Assembly: GCA_030044775.1 (NCBI GenBank)
Contig: JASICF010000598.1
Span: 1-21,345, forward strand
DNA length: 21,345 bases
Origin: Candidatus Sulfotelmatobacter sp.
GTDB lineage: Bacteria > Acidobacteriota > Terriglobia > Terriglobales > Acidobacteriaceae
Direction: 5' to 3'
Shown here: in pieces, positions 7,393 through 14,960 of the stretch
How the letters are laid out: every line of letters begins with the position of its first letter
Position numbering within the stretch: the first letter of the stretch is position 1
Made by a program: the position numbers and the translations under genes
The notes under the pieces: model-generated
What the model was told of the DNA's origin: nothing
The model's database searches: none
The model's input: the letters and a program-made list of their open reading frames with translations, nothing else

Positions 7393-7488
7393 GTTCTTAG
7401 TTCTCCTCTGTTTCGTCTACTGCACTACTTCGATGCTGTTCTTCTTAGCCGTTCGTCTTAACCGTTCTTGCCTGCTGCACGTGTCTTG

Positions 7489-8625
7489 CTACCGCTTGGC
7501 AGGAGCGGCGGCTTTCGCCATGGTCGCCCCCGCGCTGGTCGGCCGATTCAGGAGGCTGGCGCCGCGGTTGATCATCTCCTGCAACTCATCTTGATTACTG
7601 GAGCGCTGCAGAGCTACTTCCAATGAAATCTGTTTTTGGAAGTAGGCCGTTGCCAAAGCCTGATTGAACGTCTGCATCCCGAACTTGTCCTGTCCGGATT
7701 GCATCGCCGAATACACCTGGTGAATCTTGTCTTCACGGATCAGGTTGCGCACGGCGGGATTGGGAATCAAAATCTCCATGATCATGGAGCGCCCCTTGCC
7801 GCTGATGGTCGGCAGCAAGCTTTGGCACATGATGCCTTCGAGCACCAGCGAAAGCTGGGCCCGAATCTGCGGTTGCTGGTGCGCCGGAAAGACGTCGATG
7901 ATGCGGTTAATGGTGGACGTCGCCGAGTTGGTGTGCAGAGTGCCAAAAGTTAAGTGGCCGGTTTCTGCGATACGCAGGGCGGACTCGATGGTTTCCAGGT
8001 CGCGCATTTCTCCGATCAGAACGACGTCAGGGTCTTCACGGAGCGCGGCGCGCAACGCGTCGGAGAAGCTCTTGGTATCGGCGTGCAATTCGCGCTGGTT
8101 GACCACACAGTTCTTATTCATGTGCACGAATTCGATAGGGTCTTCGATGGTGAGGATGTGATCGTGGCGCTCGCTGTTGATCTTGTCGATCATGGCCGCG
8201 AGGGTGGTCGACTTACCTGACCCTGTGGGTCCTGTTACCAGGACCAAGCCGCGCGGCTTGTCGCAAAGCTTGCTCACGACCGCCGGCAGGCCAAGTTGGT
8301 TGAAGGACTTGATTTCGAAAGGAATTAACCGGAAAACCGCCGCGGTTGCGCCTCGCTGGTTGAAGACGTTGGCACGAAAACGGGCGAGGCCTTTCAATCC
8401 GAAGGAGAAGTCAAGTTCGAGGCTCTCTTCGAAACGATGCTTCTGCGAATCCGTCATGACGCTATAGGCCAACTGCTTCGTCTCGGCTGGCGTCATCTGG
8501 GGAAGATCCAGCGGGACCAAGTGTCCGTGAACGCGGATCTGGGGCGGAGAATTGGTGGTGATGTGAAGATCACTGCCGTTCATCTCCAGCATTCTTTTCA
8601 ACAAATCGCTAAGCGACAGGCCCAT
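7489..8625 (-). CDS. pilT: Type IV pilus retraction ATPase PilT
   Basis: A 378-residue hexameric secretion-type ATPase that powers pilus disassembly and twitching. Visible are Walker A GPTGSGKS (132-139), the Asp box TIEDPIEF (159-166), Walker B VVLIGEMRD (201-209) and the His box HLTFGTLHTN (224-233 region). The C-terminal AVRNLIRE (291-298) is the PilT-specific AIRNLIRE element needed for retraction. The N-terminal PAS-like domain (LSDLLKRMLEMNGSDLHI) starts right at ATG 8625, so a longer upstream reading (to 9012, overlapping pilB) is rejected. A GGA-rich Shine-Dalgarno lies about 10 nt upstream. A short Ala/Lys tail (362-378) follows the normal end. The gene starts 29 nt after the pilB stop, so the two are almost certainly co-transcribed. 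Confidence 0.97.
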   Translation of the reverse strand: MGLSLSDLLKRMLEMNGSDLHITTNSPPQIRVHGHLVPLDLPQMTPAETKQLAYSVMTDSQKHRFEESLELDFSFGLKGLARFRANVFNQRGATAAVFRLIPFEIKSFNQLGLPAVVSKLCDKPRGLVLVTGPTGSGKSTTLAAMIDKINSERHDHILTIEDPIEFVHMNKNCVVNQRELHADTKSFSDALRAALREDPDVVLIGEMRDLETIESALRIAETGHLTFGTLHTNSATSTINRIIDVFPAHQQPQIRAQLSLVLEGIMCQSLLPTISGKGRSMIMEILIPNPAVRNLIREDKIHQVYSAMQSGQDKFGMQTFNQALATAYFQKQISLEVALQRSSNQDELQEMINRGASLLNRPTSAGATMAKAAAPAKR

Positions 8626-8654
8626 AGTCGTGATTCCTTTTCCTCTCGAATGAA

Positions 8655-10373
8655 CTAGTGAATGGTTTCGCGAGCAACTTCTTCCAAAGTAGTCATGCCC
8701 GCAGCCACTTTGATCAAACCGCTGCGTCGCAACGTGATCATGCCCCGTTCGATCGCCTTCTTTTTCAATTCGACCGCCGACGCTCCCACCAGCACGAGTT
8801 CCTTGATCTCGTCGTCGACTTCCATGACCTCGTACAAACCGCAGCGGCCTTTGTAGCCGGTGTTGTTGCAAACTCCGCAACCTTTGCCTTTTTGAATTTT
8901 CACCGTCTTGGCCTCCTCCGGCGTGAACCCTTCTTCGATGAGCGCCGGCACCGGAACTTCGACCACCTGCGCGCAGTCCTTGCAAATGCGCCGAACCAGG
9001 CGCTGCGCGCAAATGAGGTGAACGGAGGTTGCTACAAGGAACGGCTCAATGCCCATATTCATCAATCGCGTAATGGTTTCGGGCGCGCCGTTGGTGTGCA
9101 GCGTAGACAAAACCAAGTGACCGGTGAGAGCGGCTTTGATGGCAATTTCCGCGGTCTCAAAGTCGCGGATTTCGCCCACCAGAATGATGTTAGGGTCCTG
9201 CCGCAGGAATGAACGCAGGGCCGCGGCAAAATTCAGGCCGATCTGCTCTTTCATCTGCACCTGGTTCACGCCGCCCAACTGGAACTCGACGGGATCTTCG
9301 GCAGTCATGATGTTGGTATCAGGCTGGTTGAGGCGCGAGATCGAAGAGTACAGAGTGTTGGTTTTTCCAGATCCCGTGGGGCCCGTGACCAGCACCATGC
9401 CATAGGGTTTGAGAATCGCTTTCTCAAACTTGACCAGCGATTCCGGCTCGAAGCCCAGCTTGGTCATATCGAGCCGCAGGTTTTCCTTATCGAGCAACCG
9501 CAGCACGATCTTCTCGCCCCATAGAGTGGGCAGGGTGCTGACGCGGAAGTCGAGCTGCTTTTTGCGGCCGCCGATGTTCATTTTCAGCATGATGCGGCCA
9601 TCTTGCGGCAGCCGCTTCTCGCTGATGTCGAGCTTGGCCATGATCTTCAGGCGCGAGGTGATCGCGTCCTTCAACTTCATTGGCGGGGACATGATCGACT
9701 GCAAAACTCCGTCAATACGGAAGCGAACGCGAAACTCTTTTTCGTAAGGCTCGATGTGAATGTCGCTGGCGCCGCGCTTGACCGCATCGGTGAGTACGAG
9801 ATTTACCAACTTCACGACCGGAGCTTCGTCTGCAGCTTTTTCCAGCTGCGATAGCTCCATTTCCTGCTCTTCCGCCTGCAATTCGATGTCGCTCTCGCTC
9901 ATCTCCGACATCGACTGCATGACGGTTTCAAGGTCTTCTTCTTTTCCCCCCGCGCCGTACGCTTTATCGATGCCTTCCAGAATCGAGCTTTCCGACGCCA
10001 CCACCGGCTCGATGTTGAAGCCGGTCATGAACTTGATATCGTCCATGGCGAAGACGTTCGTGGGGTCGACCATGGCGATGGTGAGCGATGCGCCGACGCG
10101 ACTCAGAGGAAGAATCTGGTAGCGCTTGGCGGTTTCGTACGGGATCAGCTTGACCACCGCCGGATCGATTTCGAAATAGGAAAGGTTGATGGCGGGAACG
10201 CCATATTGACGGGAGAGAAAATTGGTGACGTCCTCATCCGTCAAGAAGCCGAGCTTCACCAGCGCAGATCCCAGACGGCAGTTCTGCTCTTTCTGAGCTT
10301 TAGTCGCTTGTTCCAACTGCTCCGGGGTAATGATCTTCTCTTTGACGAGAAGGTCACCCAGCCGCTGAGACAT
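8655..10373 (-). CDS. pilB: Type IV pilus extension ATPase PilB
   Basis: A 572-residue assembly ATPase and first gene of the pil block. The N-terminal GspE_N-type domain (1-150: LGDLLVKEKIITPEQLEQA) may bind c-di-GMP or partners in some homologues. An acidic linker (about 145-180) leads to the N2 domain (KRGASDIHIEP) and the motor domain. The motor has Walker A GPTGSGKT (331-338), Asp box AEDPVE (358-363), Walker B ILVGEIRD (397-404) and His box (419-428). The zinc-binding tetracysteine of PilB/GspE is complete: C464, C467, C499 and C502. ATG 10373 has GGAG eight nt upstream and begins at the conserved SQRLGDLL; an upstream start at 10418 is less likely. No consensus promoter was found upstream. 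Confidence 0.97.
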   Translation of the reverse strand: MSQRLGDLLVKEKIITPEQLEQATKAQKEQNCRLGSALVKLGFLTDEDVTNFLSRQYGVPAINLSYFEIDPAVVKLIPYETAKRYQILPLSRVGASLTIAMVDPTNVFAMDDIKFMTGFNIEPVVASESSILEGIDKAYGAGGKEEDLETVMQSMSEMSESDIELQAEEQEMELSQLEKAADEAPVVKLVNLVLTDAVKRGASDIHIEPYEKEFRVRFRIDGVLQSIMSPPMKLKDAITSRLKIMAKLDISEKRLPQDGRIMLKMNIGGRKKQLDFRVSTLPTLWGEKIVLRLLDKENLRLDMTKLGFEPESLVKFEKAILKPYGMVLVTGPTGSGKTNTLYSSISRLNQPDTNIMTAEDPVEFQLGGVNQVQMKEQIGLNFAAALRSFLRQDPNIILVGEIRDFETAEIAIKAALTGHLVLSTLHTNGAPETITRLMNMGIEPFLVATSVHLICAQRLVRRICKDCAQVVEVPVPALIEEGFTPEEAKTVKIQKGKGCGVCNNTGYKGRCGLYEVMEVDDEIKELVLVGASAVELKKKAIERGMITLRRSGLIKVAAGMTTLEEVARETIH

Positions 10374-10479
10374 ACGTCGATCTCCTATCCACGTGGTGGA
10401 ACGATGCCGGACCGTCAAACCGGCGTTTCACGCGAATCGCTGCTTCCAACTGTGGGAGAGGAGGGCAGCGTCTTTGCGA

Positions 10480-10494
10480 TGACACAAATTGTCA
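10480..10494. promoter_or_regulatory. Operator-like palindrome TGACA-N5-TGTCA
   Basis: A perfect 5-bp inverted repeat around CAAAT in the divergent gap, about 107 bp upstream of the pilB start. Its size and spacing fit a dimeric repressor or activator site, but no cognate regulator can be named. Confidence 0.35.
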
Positions 10495-10529
10495 CCGTAA
10501 GTCGATTACCGCACCAGTTACCGTGGTAC

Positions 10530-10557
10530 TTGGACTCCTTGGAACAATGCTTATTTT
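10530..10557 (+). promoter_or_regulatory. Weak sigma-70 promoter candidate for the DNA glycosylase gene
   Basis: TTGGAC (10530-10535), a 16-bp spacer and TATTTT (10552-10557), about 160 bp upstream of the GTG at 10719. The match is modest. Confidence 0.28.
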
Positions 10558-10718
10558 GCTCGATCTCCCCGAAAAGCCGCGCCAGTTGGGGGTTTTCAAA
10601 GAGAAATCATCAACTTGCGACCGGGGTACATACACTTTGGTAAGCGCGATGGAGACCAGCAGCGGATCAAGTCAAGACGGATGCGCGAAGCGTAAACTCC
10701 AGGTGAGGAATTGCTAAG

Positions 10719-11495
10719 GTGCAGGTAAGAGCGAAAAAGGAAATTCGCGCCTATTATGCGGCGCTGATTCAGGCGTGGGGACCGCAGCATTGGTGGCCCG
10801 CAGAATCGGCCTTTGAAGTTATCGTGGGCGCTTATCTGACGCAAAACACGGCATGGACAAACGTTGAAAAAGCTCTGGGGAACTTGCGTTCCGCAGGCCT
10901 TCTCACGATAAAGGCAATTCGTGGTGTCTCGGTGGCGGAACTCCAACGCTTGATTCGCCCGGCGGGGTATTTTCGTCTGAAAGCAGAACGATTGAAGCTT
11001 TTTGTTGATTTCTTGGATACGAAATACGGCGGTTCCTTGAACCGGATGTTCGAAGCACCGACTAAAACGCTCAGAGATGAGTTGCTTGGGCTGAACGGAG
11101 TAGGCCCGGAAACCGCCGATTCGATTTTGCTTTACGCGGGAAATCATCCGGTCTTCGTGGTCGATGCCTACACGCAGCGCATCGCTGCCCGCCATCAACT
11201 TCTTCCCGAGAGCGCCCGGTACGAGGAAACCCAACATCTTTTTCAGGAAGCGCTCTCGGCTATTGTTAATTTGCCTGTTTCCCATGTTCGAAACAACGAG
11301 TCCGCGCGCCGCAGAGAAACCCCAAACAGGGCGCATCCTCCCTCCCGAATGAGCAGTGCAGAACGCCCTACCCTGGCTCAGATCTATAACGAAATGCACG
11401 GCCTGATCGTTGGCGTGGGAAAGCACTACTGCAGAAAGTCACAGCCTGAATGTGACGGATGCCCTTTACGAAGTTTTTTGCCTTCGCATAAGTAA
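10719..11495 (+). CDS. Endonuclease III-like HhH-GPD DNA glycosylase (MagIII/COG2231 type)
   Basis: A 258-residue base-excision repair glycosylase. An early FEVIVGAYLTQNTAW (32-46) is followed by the helix-hairpin-helix LNGVGPETAD (125-134) and catalytic D149 in FVVDAYTQR. The EndoIII lyase lysine (K120 in E. coli, in GVGRKTA) is replaced by Glu here. That points to a monofunctional glycosylase such as the 3-methyladenine enzyme MagIII rather than a thymine-glycol lyase. C238, C245 and C248 match the first three 4Fe-4S ligands (C-x6-C-x2-C), but position 254, expected to be the fourth Cys, is Leu, so the cluster is doubtful. An Arg/Ser-rich insertion sits at about 188-218. The GTG start has GAGGA about 9 nt upstream. 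The xylanase gene follows after 44 bp. Confidence 0.85.
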   Translation: MQVRAKKEIRAYYAALIQAWGPQHWWPAESAFEVIVGAYLTQNTAWTNVEKALGNLRSAGLLTIKAIRGVSVAELQRLIRPAGYFRLKAERLKLFVDFLDTKYGGSLNRMFEAPTKTLRDELLGLNGVGPETADSILLYAGNHPVFVVDAYTQRIAARHQLLPESARYEETQHLFQEALSAIVNLPVSHVRNNESARRRETPNRAHPPSRMSSAERPTLAQIYNEMHGLIVGVGKHYCRKSQPECDGCPLRSFLPSHK

Positions 11496-11539
11496 AAGGC
11501 GCCACATTTAGCGAATTCACAGACGGGAGTAACGGTGCC

Positions 11540-12613
11540 TTGGCGAGCCCTTATCGGTGGTCGGCCTTTCTGGCCTGCATCCTGGCTTCGATCGGCAGTG
11601 CACAGACGTTGCGGGAGGCCGCGGATCATGCGGGGGTGCTAATCGGCACAGCGGTTCGCCCTTCGCAGTTCAGCGAGACGCGCTATGCATCGGTGCTGGC
11701 CCGTGAATTCAACATGGTTGAACCGGAAGACGCTCTGAAATGGTGGGTTCTCCGTCCGGACCGGCGCACTTATGATTTTCGCGCGGGCGATGAGGTAGTT
11801 CATTTTGCACAGACACATCAGATGAAAGTTCGCGGACATTGCCTGGTCTGGGGCCGCGACAATCCGGATTGGCTGGCGAAAGGGCATTTTACCAGTCGGC
11901 AACTCTCCCATCTTTTGCGCGACCACATTTCGCGAGTGATGAAGCATTATGCCGGCGAAGTCTTCGCCTGGGATGTAGTGAACGAAGCTCTCGATGAGAG
12001 TGGAAAACCGAGGGATTCAATCTGGTACGACCAGCCGGGCATTGGTTTCGCCGGCAAGGGAACCGAATACATCGAACAGCTATTTCGCTGGGCGCACAAA
12101 GCAGATCCGCACGCTTTACTTTTCTACAACGAAGCCGAAGGCGAAACATTGAATCGCAAGTCGGATGCGATTTATGCGATGGTCAAGAATTTCAAAAAGA
12201 GCGGGGTCCCGATTGATGGCGTCGGGCTCCAGATGCATATTTCCACTGATATCGATGTTGAATCCATGACGGCTGCAGTCTCCGCGAACATTGCGCGGCT
12301 TGCCGCGCTTGGAGTTCAAATACACGTCACCGAACTCGATGTATCGGTGCGCGTCGACTCCAGTGGCGTGGCGAGTCTTGACGATCTCAACCGACAAGCC
12401 GAGGTTTATCGTGGAGTTGTGAGAGCCTGTCTGCAGAATCCTGGTTGCACCGCGATTCAGACCTGGGGATTCACCGACAAATATTCGTGGATTCGATCGC
12501 ACTCGCGAGGGACACGCGGGCAAGCGCTATTTTTCGATCGTGATTATCAGCCTAAGCCATCGTACCGCGCAGTCCGGGATGAGCTTTCACGCGATCGGCT
12601 TTTAAAGCATTGA
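11540..12613 (+). CDS. Secreted GH10 endo-1,4-beta-xylanase
   Basis: A 357-residue glycoside hydrolase family 10 enzyme that cleaves xylan backbones. Residues 1-21 form a signal peptide (short basic start, hydrophobic FLACILASIG, cleavage after GSA), so it acts in the periplasm or outside the cell. GH10 landmarks run in order: the substrate-binding HCLVWGRDNPDWL region (100-112), acid/base E149 in WDVVNEAL, HIS in QMHIS (231-235), nucleophile E265 in HVTELDV and the late TWGFTDKYSW (308-317). Both catalytic Glu are present. It is a single compact domain without a carbohydrate-binding module. The TTG start at 11540 has GGGAG about 9 nt upstream and directly precedes the signal peptide. It may be co-transcribed with the upstream glycosylase gene (44-bp gap), though the two share no obvious function. 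Confidence 0.93.
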   Translation: MASPYRWSAFLACILASIGSAQTLREAADHAGVLIGTAVRPSQFSETRYASVLAREFNMVEPEDALKWWVLRPDRRTYDFRAGDEVVHFAQTHQMKVRGHCLVWGRDNPDWLAKGHFTSRQLSHLLRDHISRVMKHYAGEVFAWDVVNEALDESGKPRDSIWYDQPGIGFAGKGTEYIEQLFRWAHKADPHALLFYNEAEGETLNRKSDAIYAMVKNFKKSGVPIDGVGLQMHISTDIDVESMTAAVSANIARLAALGVQIHVTELDVSVRVDSSGVASLDDLNRQAEVYRGVVRACLQNPGCTAIQTWGFTDKYSWIRSHSRGTRGQALFFDRDYQPKPSYRAVRDELSRDRLLKH

Positions 12614-12663
12614 GTCCGGATCGCAGAACCAACTAAGCCTTCTTCCTCGCGCAAATCTGCATC

Positions 12664-12669
12664 TATAAT
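12664..12669 (+). promoter_or_regulatory. Consensus -10 (TATAAT) upstream of the NtrY-like kinase
   Basis: A perfect TATAAT lies 39 bp before the GTG at 12708. No good -35 is visible 16-18 bp upstream. Predicted start near 12676 gives a leader of about 30 nt that includes the Shine-Dalgarno GAGG at about 12694. Confidence 0.5.
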
Positions 12670-12707
12670 AATGTTCGAGCCAACACCGAAAGAAGAGGAA
12701 AAGCGCG

Positions 12708-14960
12708 GTGTTGGCGCGGGTTCGCGTGGCGCAAACCATCACAAACCGCAGCAATCGTAAACGGGTCATCATCCTGCTCGCGATGGCTGTGTTCTTATTG
12801 CTGGCGATCCTCGTTTCACAGACGGCTTTCGATCTCACTTTCCTGCGCCCGGGAAATAATCAACAGATCGTGGTATTCGCGGCGCTTTCGGCATTAATCT
12901 TTCTGCTGTTTGTGGCGCTCACGTTCGTTCTGTTTCGCAACCTCCTGAAGTTGTTTGCGGAGCGCCGCCTGGGGGTTCTGGGTTCGAAGTTCCGTACCCG
13001 GATGGTGGTTGGCGCGTTATTGCTCTCTTTCGTTCCCGTGATGGTGATGTACTGGTTCGCGTACGGCCTGATGAACCGATCCATCGACAAATGGTTTTCG
13101 ACCCCGGTTGAAGAGGTACGGGCCGACACGCACGCGATGACGTCGCTTCTGGCTGAATATGCGGCCCAGAATGCGGAGGCGGAAGCAACTTCCATCGCGA
13201 CCTCTGCCGAAGCGGAGCGCAGCTTCGCAGGACACGGATTCTCGGCTGTCGAGAGCAAGTTTCAAAACCACGAGATCACTTTTCAGGGCGGGTTCGCGTT
13301 AGCCCTGCAAGACGGCAATGCGGAGGCCAGCTTCAATGCGCCGGCGCCGTGGGCCCAGCTAAAAGCTACTTTGCCGCTGGCGGCAGCTGCTAAAGGAGGC
13401 CCGGCGAACTTTACCTGGGGGCAGACCGAATATGCTTTAGGCAGCGCGCCGGTAGGAAATGACGGTTTGATTCTGGTGGCGATTCCACTGCCGCAGCATT
13501 TCGCTCAGACCGTCAAACAAGTGGAAGATAGCCAACAACGTTATTTCGAACTGGCGCATGAGCGCAGGCTGGTCCGTCGTACCTACATGGGATTGCTTCT
13601 TCTACTGACCATGATCGTGCTTTTTGTGACCACTTGGCTGGCGCTGTTTCTCTCGAAACTGGTCACGCGCCCCCTCGCAGCTTTGGCAGAGGCGACGCAG
13701 GAGATTGCCCGCGGGCGCCTCGATTATCGGATCGATGTGAGCGCTGCCGATGAAATCGGCGATCTGGTGCGCTCGTTCAACAAGATGGCGGCCGACCTTG
13801 AAGTCAGCCGCAAGCAGATCGTGGCTTCCACGATGGAAGCGCGCACCGCCAATGCGGAGCTCGATCAGCGGCGGCAGCATATGGAAACTATTCTGGAAAA
13901 TATTCCGACAGGTGTCCTGTCTCTCGATGGTGCACGAAATGTGACTCACGCCAACCAGGCGCTGTTGAGAATGTTTTATCCCGATGGCTATGTAGACCGG
14001 CAGCATGTATTGCGGCACGCCAGGCTCGATGAAGTGTTCCCCAAGGAAGTATTAGAAGATCTCGAGCCGATGCTGCGCCGGGCCGAACGCATGGGCATGA
14101 CCACCAGCCAGATGGAGATCCCCATGCAGCGCGTGTCGTTAAACGTAGCGGTCACCGTCGCAGCCCTGCGCCATCAGGATGAACGGGCAGGTTACGTGAT
14201 CGTGCTGGAGGATCTCTCCGATCTGCTGAAGGCGCAGAAGCAGGCGGCGTGGCGCGAAGTAGCGCGACGCGTAGCACACGAAATCAAGAATCCCCTGACG
14301 CCGATCGCGCTCTCCGCCGAGCGTATTCAGCGGCATCTCGAACGCGCTCCGGGCGCGGATAAGGCGTCCCTAGAGATCGTTCGCGCTTGCGCAGTAACAA
14401 TTGCGGGCGCGGTGGAAACCGTTCGTCGGCTGGTGGATGAATTTTCGTCGCTGGCGCGCTTTCCTGCTTCTCATCCGGCCCCGGCTGACATAAATGCGGT
14501 CATCGAGGATGCACTCTCCATGTTCGATGGCCGGTTGGAGCAAATCCGGGTTCACAAGTCGCTCGCCCCCGGGCTGCCCAAGGTTATGGCTGACTCCGAG
14601 GCCATGAAGAGGGCAGTTGCGAACCTAGTGGATAATGCCGCCGATGCGATGCAGGATTCTCTGGTGCGGGAAATTCAGATCTCCACTTCACTGGTCGGCA
14701 ACCGCGATGCGGTCGAAATCACGGTGGCAGACACGGGTCACGGAGTGACGCGCGAGCTGAAGGAAAAACTTTTCCTGCCCTATTTTTCCACGCGGAGGCG
14801 CGGCACTGGGCTTGGACTGGCGATTGTCAGCCGAGTGATTGAAGAACACCACGGATCGATTCGCGTGGAAGAAAACCACCCGGTGGGAGCGCGATTCATT
14901 CTGGAATTGCCTGTGGTCCCGGAACCTGCATTGGCGAGCGCCACACCCCAGCATGCATAA
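12708..14960 (+). CDS. NtrY-like membrane sensor histidine kinase
   Basis: A 750-residue kinase with the NtrY architecture. Three N-terminal membrane helices (about 19-45, 52-76, 99-120) precede a roughly 170-residue extracytoplasmic sensor region. A fourth helix (292-315) leads to HAMP (315-368), PAS (388-505), HisKA and HATPase. Visible catalytic residues are phospho-acceptor H524 (VAHEIKNPLTPI), N643 in NLVDNAADAM, DTGHGV (675-680) and GTGLGL (699-704). A GTG start with GAGG about 9 nt upstream is preferred; TTG 12711 is adjacent. It overlaps the following regulator by 8 nt. NtrY kinases have been tied to nitrogen, redox or envelope responses in proteobacteria; the signal here is unknown. 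No nitrogen gene is nearby, so the ntr name is architectural only. Confidence 0.88.
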   Translation: MLARVRVAQTITNRSNRKRVIILLAMAVFLLLAILVSQTAFDLTFLRPGNNQQIVVFAALSALIFLLFVALTFVLFRNLLKLFAERRLGVLGSKFRTRMVVGALLLSFVPVMVMYWFAYGLMNRSIDKWFSTPVEEVRADTHAMTSLLAEYAAQNAEAEATSIATSAEAERSFAGHGFSAVESKFQNHEITFQGGFALALQDGNAEASFNAPAPWAQLKATLPLAAAAKGGPANFTWGQTEYALGSAPVGNDGLILVAIPLPQHFAQTVKQVEDSQQRYFELAHERRLVRRTYMGLLLLLTMIVLFVTTWLALFLSKLVTRPLAALAEATQEIARGRLDYRIDVSAADEIGDLVRSFNKMAADLEVSRKQIVASTMEARTANAELDQRRQHMETILENIPTGVLSLDGARNVTHANQALLRMFYPDGYVDRQHVLRHARLDEVFPKEVLEDLEPMLRRAERMGMTTSQMEIPMQRVSLNVAVTVAALRHQDERAGYVIVLEDLSDLLKAQKQAAWREVARRVAHEIKNPLTPIALSAERIQRHLERAPGADKASLEIVRACAVTIAGAVETVRRLVDEFSSLARFPASHPAPADINAVIEDALSMFDGRLEQIRVHKSLAPGLPKVMADSEAMKRAVANLVDNAADAMQDSLVREIQISTSLVGNRDAVEITVADTGHGVTRELKEKLFLPYFSTRRRGTGLGLAIVSRVIEEHHGSIRVEENHPVGARFILELPVVPEPALASATPQHA

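Larger units (their letters stand above)
10374..10718. other. Divergent intergenic region between pilB and the DNA glycosylase gene (345 bp)
   Basis: No credible gene is seen; the 64-codon plus-strand ORF at 10523-10717 has no recognisable content. The region holds a GCCGG-N9-CCGGC inverted repeat (10406-10424), an operator-like palindrome (10480-10494) and a weak plus-strand promoter candidate (10530-10557). The pilB Shine-Dalgarno lies at the left end and that of the glycosylase (GAGGA) at the right end. No clear sigma-70 or sigma-54 promoter for pilB was found. Confidence 0.6.

Noticed and set aside
7489..9012. Longer PilT reading frame starting inside pilB
   Set aside because: The first 129 residues are an out-of-frame copy of pilB coding sequence; PilT homology begins exactly at ATG 8625.
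10569..10584. Sigma-54-like element on the minus strand upstream of pilB (TGGCGCG then TTCGG)
   Set aside because: The -24 half is good, but the -12 half has CG where the near-invariant GC should be.
10523..10717. 64-codon plus-strand ORF in the pilB/glycosylase gap
   Set aside because: No motif, no convincing Shine-Dalgarno, and it fills a region expected to hold promoters.
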